Shown one piece after another: positions 33,515 through 38,890 of a stretch of DNA of 38,890 nucleotides. The DNA is from Promethearchaeota archaeon. GTDB lineage: Archaea > Asgardarchaeota > Lokiarchaeia > Sigyniarchaeales > SOKP01. The stretch lies in assembly GCA_016839705.1 (NCBI GenBank), contig JAEOTR010000045.1:1-38890 (forward strand), given 5' to 3'. The notes below the pieces were generated by a model that did not search any database, was not told the DNA's origin, and worked only from the letters and a program-made list of their open reading frames with translations. Position 1 is the first letter of the stretch, and each line of letters opens with the position of its first letter. A program made the position numbers and the translations under genes.

Positions 33515-34195
33515 TTATAGATTTTTTTCTTCTGAGGGAATCTTGGCATTTCTAGTACCCCAAGGAGATATTGATGGACCTTTTAAACGTTCTAGATTTT
33601 TTTTTAAGCCAAAAGTGAGGTACTCTGAATTTCTTGCATTCAACACTCTAATTGTATCTTTATAAAATTGCACAGCACTCTCATAAGCTTCTAAAGCAGT
33701 TTTACCATCTGCTATTGCATAATCAATTGCAGAATCACAGACTGAATATATAGGGTTATAATCAGGATCTAATTGCACTACTTCATCATAACCAAGAAAT
33801 GCTTTACAACCCTTATCAACAAAATCTATTCCTAAAATCTTGGCTGAATTACATGAAAGGAAATGTACGATCTTACCTTCTACTTCCTTCTCTAAATATC
33901 CTTTTCTACTAAACCAACCCTTCTTTTTTTTTTTAAATAAATCATGACCTTTATGACCTTGAAAGGATGCATCAGAGCCATGACCAGATCCGGTAATGTA
34001 TACAACCTCATCATCCATCGCTAGCTTACTAACGTTATTCCGGTTAGCGTCTTTACCTTGTGCAAACACGCATTGAAATCCTTTTTCTTCAAAATAGGTA
34101 TAAACTGGTTCACGACCTTCCTTAAAGGATTTAACTACATCATCATAGTCTGTATCAATACAAAGAATTTTTTTAGTCAATTGATAACTCACCAT
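33515..34195 (-). CDS. Clan-CD (caspase/gingipain-like) cysteine protease homologue
   Basis: A 226-residue protein with the clan-CD dyad pattern: a hydrophobic strand then His-Gly (VVYITGSGHGSD, His72) and a second strand then Cys (KIVHFLSCNSA, Cys115). DKGCKAFLGYDEVV follows, as in C25/caspase-like bacterial proteins. The active-site layout suggests peptidase activity after a specific P1 residue; self-processing or a partner may control it. No secretion signal, so it is intracellular. Its ATG overlaps the 3' end of the basic helical gene by 23 nt (ATGGTGAGTTATCAATTGAC), so the two are co-translated. The operon is divergent from the ubiquitin-like gene, which suggests but does not prove a link. 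Confidence 0.75.
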   Translation of the reverse strand: MVSYQLTKKILCIDTDYDDVVKSFKEGREPVYTYFEEKGFQCVFAQGKDANRNNVSKLAMDDEVVYITGSGHGSDASFQGHKGHDLFKKKKKGWFSRKGYLEKEVEGKIVHFLSCNSAKILGIDFVDKGCKAFLGYDEVVQLDPDYNPIYSVCDSAIDYAIADGKTALEAYESAVQFYKDTIRVLNARNSEYLTFGLKKNLERLKGPSISPWGTRNAKIPSEEKNL

Positions 34196-34673
34196 TAGCT
34201 ATTTTTATTCTAGATTTTTCTAAGAAAGCCTTAATAACAGAAAATTCACGTTCAATTAAACTTTCCGCTATTTTTATCTTCCTTTTAGCTTTTCTTAATT
34301 TCTTAAATTTAAAATTTTGATCCAGAAGTTCTACTTCTCTTATTTGTTTTTTTGATAATTCCTTTAAAGCTTTTTCTTTATTTACATAAGTTTGGCCAAT
34401 ATACATTTCAAACCTTCTTTGTTTTTTAATTCTATCTCTTGTTATTTCTGCTTTTTGTTTATAATTCATTTTAGAAAAGTTAATAGCAATTTTATTTTTG
34501 AGAACTTCTCTCAATGTTACCTTTTTTTTTTCCTCATCCGGATCAAAACCAATAGGCAAGTCTAATTGAGCTTGAAGTCTTTGTTCAGGAGTTTTCGGTT
34601 CTATTCCTTTGTTTTTCTTTTTTGCTTCAATTTCTTTTAGAATCTTTAATATTATCTCTTCATTACTTGTCAT
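34173..34673 (-). CDS. Basic helical protein of unknown function, partner of the clan-CD protease
   Basis: A 166-residue, strongly basic, almost wholly helical protein; residues ~95-150 (KALKELSKKQIREVELLDQN, KKLRKAKRKIKIAESLIERE) look like a coiled coil. No recognised domain, Cys pair or TM segment. It is translationally coupled to the protease-like gene downstream (23-nt overlap), so it may be its substrate, chaperone, adaptor or inhibitor. The many Lys residues would also offer ubiquitin-like attachment sites, which is speculation. Confidence 0.7.
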   Translation of the reverse strand: MTSNEEIILKILKEIEAKKKNKGIEPKTPEQRLQAQLDLPIGFDPDEEKKKVTLREVLKNKIAINFSKMNYKQKAEITRDRIKKQRRFEMYIGQTYVNKEKALKELSKKQIREVELLDQNFKFKKLRKAKRKIKIAESLIEREFSVIKAFLEKSRIKIANGELSID

Positions 34674-35029
34674 TTAAAATCATTGTGAATTTCTATAATA
34701 CTCAAAAACTAATTTGAAAACTAATTAAGTATTTTAATAAAATCATATTTAAATTTTTACAATTATATCAGTTTAAATTAGGTTTTAATTAATCTACTAA
34801 ACAAACCACGATTTTATTTTTATCTAAGAATAAACATCGTGGGTCTTATACAAGGACCTCTGAAGAAAAAGAGCCTAAATAAATCGAAAAACCATAAAAT
34901 TTCTATCAAAGAAGAAGTAACCCTTATATTTAATAATAAAAGAAATATTCATCTAAAAACTGAAATTTAAAAGTTAGATTATAATTATTTTAAAATAAGG
35001 AAAAAATTATAAAAAATGGATAATGTTAT
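34674..35029. promoter_or_regulatory. Divergent promoter region with tandem hairpins upstream of the ubiquitin-like gene
   Basis: This 356-nt gap separates the protease operon and the ubiquitin-like gene. A strong hairpin at 34806-34842 has CCACGAT paired with ATCGTGG, then nine A/U-rich pairs with one bulged C and an ATCT loop, 16 bp in all. A second, weaker hairpin at 34853-34876 pairs AGG-CTCT with AGAG-CCT across a 2-nt bulge. No ORF is supported. The hairpins could be an operator, a small RNA or a long leader of the ubiquitin gene (its ATG is 187 nt downstream). Confidence 0.5.
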
Positions 35030-35287
35030 ATGAGAATATCAGTAGAAGATACGAGAACAGGAAAATTGATAAAATTAGATGTGAAAGAACAACATATAAT
35101 TGAACATATTATAGATATAGTTATTAAACATATGGGTATCATTAGTGCTGAACAACGTTCTTATACCTTGGTTCTTCATGATGCAGAATTACCAAACTCA
35201 ATAACTATTGAAGATGCTATACATAAATTTGGATTAAAAGAAGAAGATAAGTTAGCACTTTGGGCAAGAGTTATCGGAGGATTGTAA
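35030..35287 (+). CDS. Ubiquitin-like protein ending in Gly-Gly-Leu
   Basis: An 85-residue beta-grasp protein. It opens MRISVEDTRTGKLIKLDV (beta hairpin), continues with a helix (HIIEHIIDIVIKHMG) and strands (YTLVLHDAEL), and ends KLALWARVIGGL. The Gly83-Gly84 pair near the end followed by one residue matches ubiquitin-like precursors that must be trimmed to expose GG. The JAMM protease in the adjacent operon is the obvious candidate. E1 and E2 genes lie directly alongside (convergent, 7-nt gap to E2). Sequence similarity to eukaryotic ubiquitin is low; size, fold pattern, C-terminus and neighbours make the case. Only one copy is present, with no polyubiquitin. Confidence 0.85.
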   Translation: MRISVEDTRTGKLIKLDVKEQHIIEHIIDIVIKHMGIISAEQRSYTLVLHDAELPNSITIEDAIHKFGLKEEDKLALWARVIGGL

Positions 35288-35294
35288 TATTTTT

Positions 35295-35861
35295 TTAATC
35301 ATCGATAATGATTATCTCCTCATCATCCTTTTCTTCTTCTAACTCTTCAAGATCATAACGTTCTTTAAGAGTGTCTATTGGATTCTTCTTAAAAAATTCA
35401 GCGGATTTAAGACAGATATCATATTTTAGAGGATCATCCGGATTAGGATTTTCTACTAATTTCCGTAAGGCTTTAATCGTAGATTTTAAATCTGAAAGTC
35501 TTGACCATTGTTTAAGAATATTTAAACAGATATATCCCGTTCCTCTATCTTCTCTAGTTGTCAATTCAACAGGATGAATATTTGGGTGGAAAATATTTGA
35601 ATTCCAAGTAAAATCTATACCCCCTGGGTAGGGAAAAGATCTTTTTATCTTCAAAAATATCCTGTGTGTTTCTATAGGTGTTAAATCAATAGGTTCTTCA
35701 TCTGTTTTTAAAGTAAATCCAATTGCTTTTAGGTACAAAGTCATTACTACATTATCCTCATGCCATTCTATTGAATCTTCTTCTATTACATTTAGATTCT
35801 TTAAATTTCTAAGTTCATTACTTATCCTATCTTTCCATATTTCAATTGGTAATTCAGGCAT
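35295..35861 (-). CDS. E2 ubiquitin-conjugating enzyme
   Basis: A 188-residue UBC-fold protein that would carry the ubiquitin-like protein on a Cys thioester. It has the HPN motif (IFHPNI, residues 92-94) with the catalytic Asn, the active-site Cys112 in GYICLNILKQWS, and the conserved NPNPDDPL, all as in eukaryotic E2s. The HPN-to-Cys spacing is longer than usual, with a Glu/Arg-rich insert (VELTTREDRGT). A ~17-residue acidic tail (EELEEEKDDEE) recalls Cdc34/Rad6-type tails. ATG 35861 follows AAGGAG by 11 nt; the GTG at 35873 overlaps that site. It is the last gene of the operon, 27 nt after E1. Confidence 0.93.
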   Translation of the reverse strand: MPELPIEIWKDRISNELRNLKNLNVIEEDSIEWHEDNVVMTLYLKAIGFTLKTDEEPIDLTPIETHRIFLKIKRSFPYPGGIDFTWNSNIFHPNIHPVELTTREDRGTGYICLNILKQWSRLSDLKSTIKALRKLVENPNPDDPLKYDICLKSAEFFKKNPIDTLKERYDLEELEEEKDDEEIIIIDD

Positions 35862-35888
35862 AATTAATAACACTCCTTTAGTTATATT

Positions 35889-36773
35889 TTATTCATTTTC
35901 TTTTATAAACGAACATGTCCAACAATTTGGATCTTTAATTTTGTTAATTATATTAAATTTATTTGTGAGACCATTATAATTTAATTGCTTACCAACGAGT
36001 GGTTCTCCTATTTTGGGATTCCATTTTTTATATTTATCAAAATAATCTGTACCCAGTATGAATTTAAGCACTTGTTGCGTTTGGATTCCTCCAATAATCG
36101 ATGTTGTGGTTATGAGAGTAGCCATTTTTTCCATGGTTTCTCCATTTTGCGAATCTATTTCTTGTCCAGTGCAAGAAAATTTTCTCCACATTAAATCTAA
36201 ATCAACATTAGAAATTCCACATTGTAAACATGAAGAAGTTTGCATTTTTGAATATACTGCTTGTACCGTTCCAAAGTATCCGTCAATTCCAGAATCTATA
36301 AACGGAATGTTATAATAATATGCATAGTTATTTGCTTCAAGTCGAGCTTCAATATTATCTAAACAAGAACATACAACATCATATTGTTTATACAGATCTT
36401 TATCTATATTGTTTAAATCTTCCTTTATCGTGATGATTTCTACATCTGGATTCAATATTCTACAAGCCTCTTTAACCACATCAACTTTATATTTTTTCTT
36501 TTTAGCAGCTTTTGCATTAAATAATATACAACGATTTAAATTGGAGGTTTCAATTAGATCATAATCAATTAAGAGAATTGTCCCTACCCCTGCCATGACA
36601 AGATTTTTCACAAGTTCATTTCCTGTTGCTCCGACACCTATTACCATGATTCGGGCATTCGTAATTTTCTTTTGATCCCAGCCTCTAATTCTTTTTTGGC
36701 GATCATATTTATCCGATTCTATGGAATCAAACCCAATTATTTCAATTTCAGACGGATCTTTTTTTTCTGCCAT
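35889..36773 (-). CDS. E1-like ubiquitin-activating enzyme (ThiF/UBA superfamily)
   Basis: A 294-residue single-chain E1-like enzyme that would adenylate the ubiquitin-like C-terminus and pass it to E2. ATP site: VIGVGATGNELVKNL (GxGxxG at 46-51), Asp70, and the family signature SNLNR (77-81). Asp139 lies in CSCLDNIEAR. The candidate catalytic Cys is Cys201 in FSCTGQE, matching the CTxxxxP-type position of E1/UBA3. A zinc site is formed by CLQC (182-185) and CWTC (284-287). It lacks a ubiquitin-fold domain, so E2 recruitment must differ from eukaryotes. It lies between JAMM (14 nt) and E2 (27 nt) in one operon. Confidence 0.95.
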   Translation of the reverse strand: MAEKKDPSEIEIIGFDSIESDKYDRQKRIRGWDQKKITNARIMVIGVGATGNELVKNLVMAGVGTILLIDYDLIETSNLNRCILFNAKAAKKKKYKVDVVKEACRILNPDVEIITIKEDLNNIDKDLYKQYDVVCSCLDNIEARLEANNYAYYYNIPFIDSGIDGYFGTVQAVYSKMQTSSCLQCGISNVDLDLMWRKFSCTGQEIDSQNGETMEKMATLITTTSIIGGIQTQQVLKFILGTDYFDKYKKWNPKIGEPLVGKQLNYNGLTNKFNIINKIKDPNCWTCSFIKENE

Positions 36774-36787
36774 TATTAATATTTAAT

Positions 36788-37303
36788 TTAAGTTATTTTC
36801 GTTAATTTAGGTGATTTTGAGGAAAGCACGGCATGACTTATTTCTTTGTACTTCATCGGTGTGTTTATATCTAAAGTAAAAAATTTATATTTTTTGTTGA
36901 TTTGGTCAACTACTAATGCTACTTGAAAGGACTCAGGAAAAAAAAATTCCTGGGTTTTTAGATCAACTGGTGATAGGAAGCACCCTAATCCCGGATGAGA
37001 ATGCCACCACCCAACAATTCTCAAATCGCTGTTGTTTTTATTCTTTTTCAACTTCTGAAATTCTCTTTCATACTCACCAGCTTTTCCTTCTAATTGGAAA
37101 GTTGAGTATTGGTCACTATGAATAGCTCCCCTAATGAATAGTTGTTCTTCAATTGTAACATAGACCTCTTCTTTCCATTTTAGAATATTCCCGATTAAAT
37201 ACCCAAAAATTTCCTGAATAGAACTTTCACATGTATTTAATATTTTATTTAGAGCCACACTTTCAATATACACAGGGAATACTAGATCTTTACTAATAGG
37301 CAT
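36788..37303 (-). CDS. Rpn11-like JAMM/MPN+ metalloprotease (deubiquitinase)
   Basis: A 171-residue JAMM peptidase that would trim the ubiquitin-like precursor and/or remove it from targets. Zinc motif: Glu31 in EIFGYLIG, His101 and His103 in GWWHSHPG, Ser111 and Asp114 in LSPVDLKT. The stretch GWWHSHPGLGCFLSPVDLKT is close to the eukaryotic Rpn11/Csn5 signature (GWYHSHPGFGCWLSGVD), closer than to typical bacterial JAB proteins. It is the second gene of the operon, 10 nt after the longin-GTPase. The role in maturing Gly-Gly-Leu to Gly-Gly is an inference from neighbours. Confidence 0.95.
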   Translation of the reverse strand: MPISKDLVFPVYIESVALNKILNTCESSIQEIFGYLIGNILKWKEEVYVTIEEQLFIRGAIHSDQYSTFQLEGKAGEYEREFQKLKKNKNNSDLRIVGWWHSHPGLGCFLSPVDLKTQEFFFPESFQVALVVDQINKKYKFFTLDINTPMKYKEISHAVLSSKSPKLTKIT

Positions 37304-37313
37304 ATTCTTTCTT

Positions 37314-38207
37314 TTATTTTAAATAATTTTTTTTCTCTTCTACTAAATCTCTTAATAAATCTTTTAGAATATCTAGTATTATAAGATTCGATTCTTTCTC
37401 GATTGCAGTTAAGCCAAAAGTTTTAATATTAAACGATTCTTCAATTTCTTTAGGTCCAAATGCAACTTCCTCCATATCTTGGAAATTGGCTATAATATAA
37501 AAATGTGTATTTCTATTTTTAGTTTTTAAATTTGAAATATAATCATTAATTCTTCCTAAATTACTTCCAGCTGAGTTACTGACAACAAGAACTATGTCTG
37601 TGGAATTTACTAAACGTCTATATATATTTAAATTTTTGATTAAATTTTCTATGTCAAATTCATATAAAATGCATTGTTTTATGCTATTTACATCAGTTAA
37701 ATCAATTTTCTTGAGTAATATCTCATTTAAGTTATCATCTATTTCTAAAATGGTTTCTCCAGGTAATGCATTTAGAATTGTTGTTTTTCCTACACCTCTT
37801 TCTCCAGTTATTATAATTTTTGGAGGAATATATATATTATCTTCAATAAAATTCTTAAAATCTTTAAAAACACTAATATTATCATTCCAATTTTTTAAAA
37901 TAGGCCTAAATCTGTTTATAAATTCATTTTTCAGTAATTTAATTTGTGTTTTAGCTTCTTCCTCTAAATCATCCTTTTCGATGACTATTACAAACTTAAA
38001 TCCAAACTCTAAAGAATAAGAATAAACTACGTTGAAGTTACCAAAGTTTAGGGCTCTAATTTTCCCTCCTTTAATTTCACTAGCAAAATCACTAATGCCC
38101 GTAAGGAATCCACTAACAATTTCTTTATCTGCATCAATTTGTCCAAAATATTCCTTAGAACAACACAAAATCCCACCAGGACCGATAATAAAAATTTTTA
38201 ATATCAA
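37314..38207 (-). CDS. Longin-like domain/GTPase fusion, first gene of the ubiquitin operon
   Basis: A 297-residue two-domain protein. Residues ~1-110 read like a longin/roadblock-type fold (LKIFIIGPGGILCCSKEYFG, FKFVIVIEKDD, LKNEFINRFRPIL). Residues ~128-290 are a P-loop GTPase with G1 GERGVGKTT (135-143). The other motifs are degenerate: no clear DxxG (G3), NFQD (241-244) where NKxD is expected, and GLTAIEKES in place of TSAK. It may bind nucleotide weakly or serve as a platform. Longin and roadblock domains work with small GTPases in eukaryotic trafficking. Its place at the head of the JAMM-E1-E2 operon suggests a target-selecting or localising role, by inference. Confidence 0.8.
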   Translation of the reverse strand: MILKIFIIGPGGILCCSKEYFGQIDADKEIVSGFLTGISDFASEIKGGKIRALNFGNFNVVYSYSLEFGFKFVIVIEKDDLEEEAKTQIKLLKNEFINRFRPILKNWNDNISVFKDFKNFIEDNIYIPPKIIITGERGVGKTTILNALPGETILEIDDNLNEILLKKIDLTDVNSIKQCILYEFDIENLIKNLNIYRRLVNSTDIVLVVSNSAGSNLGRINDYISNLKTKNRNTHFYIIANFQDMEEVAFGPKEIEESFNIKTFGLTAIEKESNLIILDILKDLLRDLVEEKKNYLK

Positions 38208-38319
38208 TTTGGATTTCCTTTTTATTATCTATTCATTATTAATATATATTAGATAAATAGATTAATTAAAATGATTATCGAAATTCAAATTAAATCTTTC
38301 ATATAAATAGAGTAATAAT

Positions 38320-38460
38320 ATGAATGAGAAAAACACAAATTCAGAAAAAGATCACCACCCAATTATAATCGAATCAGAGGAAAAAGAGATACAAGAACAA
38401 AAACCACCAAATGATAAAATAATTTCATTCAACCTTATCAACAAGGATTCAGAGGATTGA
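38320..38460 (+). CDS. Small acidic, probably disordered protein
   Basis: A 46-residue ORF opening MNEKNTNSEKDHHPIIIES and ending LINKDSED. It is rich in Glu, Lys and Asn with no hydrophobic segment and probably disordered. Divergent from the longin-GTPase gene across a 112-nt gap. No recognised family and no strong ribosome-binding site, so it may not be a gene. Confidence 0.35.
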   Translation: MNEKNTNSEKDHHPIIIESEEKEIQEQKPPNDKIISFNLINKDSED

Positions 38461-38636
38461 ACAAAATTTCCGAACACTAGATTCTCCTTCTAAACCTTTC
38501 TGAAAAATTATTATTAAAAAGAACGAGATTAATTTCTCAACGACCTCAATTATTTTTGAATACTTTATTTTACTTCTTGCTTTATTATTTTTTATGGATA
38601 TTTAGATTTTTTTAATAATATCTTGGAACTAATTCT

Positions 38637-38890
38637 ATGGATAAGGCAACGATGAATAATGAAAAGACAATTAAATGGAAAAAATGCAGAAAATGTAATT
38701 TCTTACAACATGAATCTCATTTAAGATGTTTACAATGTAAAAATGAAACTTTTGAAACTATTACACCCTCAGGAACATGCAAACTTTTATCTTATACAAT
38801 CCTAAAAGCACCCCCTGCTGAATATCGCGACAAAACTTCATATGCATTAGGAATTGTCGAATTTGAAAATGGAGTAAAGGCTCTTGGTCA
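38637..38890 (+). CDS. DUF35-type Zn-ribbon/OB-fold protein, 3' end missing
   Basis: The first 84 residues of a protein that runs off the window. A rubredoxin-like zinc ribbon (CRKCNFLQ ... LRCLQCKNETFE, two CxxC pairs) is followed by an OB-fold start (GTCKLLSYTILKAPPAEYRD, SYALGIVEFENGVKALG). This matches the DUF35 family that bridges acetoacetyl-CoA thiolase and HMG-CoA synthase in archaea. A thiolase or HMG-CoA synthase gene may lie just outside the window. Confidence 0.85.
   Translation, partial: MDKATMNNEKTIKWKKCRKCNFLQHESHLRCLQCKNETFETITPSGTCKLLSYTILKAPPAEYRDKTSYALGIVEFENGVKALG

Noticed and set aside
37594..38019. 141-residue plus-strand ORF antisense to the longin-GTPase
   Set aside because: Shadow frame; the opposite strand carries a clear P-loop protein in an operon.
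1..38890. tRNA, rRNA, CRISPR arrays, insertion sequences
   Set aside because: No cloverleaf-like segment with conserved TTCGANTC arm, no regularly spaced repeats and no transposase or integrase motifs were seen. A tRNA missed by eye cannot be excluded; a covariance-model scan would settle it.

Overview
The window looks like the chromosome of an Asgard archaeon (Lokiarchaeia-like), inferred from gene content only. It is very AT-rich and carries an archaeal/eukaryotic-type leucyl-tRNA synthetase, Lrp/AsnC-type regulation and five GTPases. Four GTPases are Ras/Rab-like, one of these fused to a roadblock domain; the fifth has a longin-like N-terminus. A eukaryote-like ubiquitin set (Ub, E1, E2, Rpn11-like JAMM) is also present. 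Strong Shine-Dalgarno sequences (GGAGG, GGTGAT) precede operon-internal genes. No rRNA, tRNA, CRISPR array or transposase was recognised.

Layout. 1-5.5 kb: a truncated MDR oxidoreductase, an ABC-2 exporter pair (ATPase and permease), a two-HTH Lrp-like regulator, a cold-shock protein and an M23-like protein. 5.5-11.2 kb: a structured leader, leucyl-tRNA synthetase, the roadblock-GTPase fusion and a radical SAM enzyme. 11.3-15.9 kb: a beta-oxidation set (thiolase, acyl-CoA dehydrogenase, EtfB, EtfA), ending in a 28-nt perfect palindrome. EtfA appears to start at a non-standard ATA codon. 16-21.5 kb: a TauE-like permease, a seven-repeat surface propeller, a membrane-anchored B12-type radical SAM protein and an SCP2-type thiolase homologue without the usual nucleophilic Cys.

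21.5-30.3 kb holds two copies of one architecture. A large protein with two tandem winged helices and C-terminal TPRs (minus strand) faces a set of very small plus-strand genes, followed by one or two Rab-like GTPases. Two of the small genes encode 25- and 26-residue paralogous peptides, each preceded at equal spacing by a near-identical 42-bp element; weaker copies precede two other small genes. The layout recalls HTH/TPR-peptide (RRNPP-like) regulation, with added small GTPases, and I find no described system that matches it.

30.4-33.5 kb: a seven-TM protein with a cytosolic cross-brace-type zinc finger, a radical SAM protein and a small membrane protein. 33.5-38.2 kb is the ubiquitin region. 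A minus-strand operon encodes longin-GTPase, Rpn11-like JAMM, E1 and E2. The ubiquitin-like gene converges on E2 and diverges from a second operon encoding a basic helical protein and a clan-CD (caspase/gingipain-like) protease homologue. A tandem-hairpin region lies between ubiquitin and the protease operon. The pairing of ubiquitin conjugation with a caspase-like fold and a longin-GTPase is the second candidate new system. The window ends in a DUF35-type Zn-ribbon/OB-fold gene that runs off the edge.
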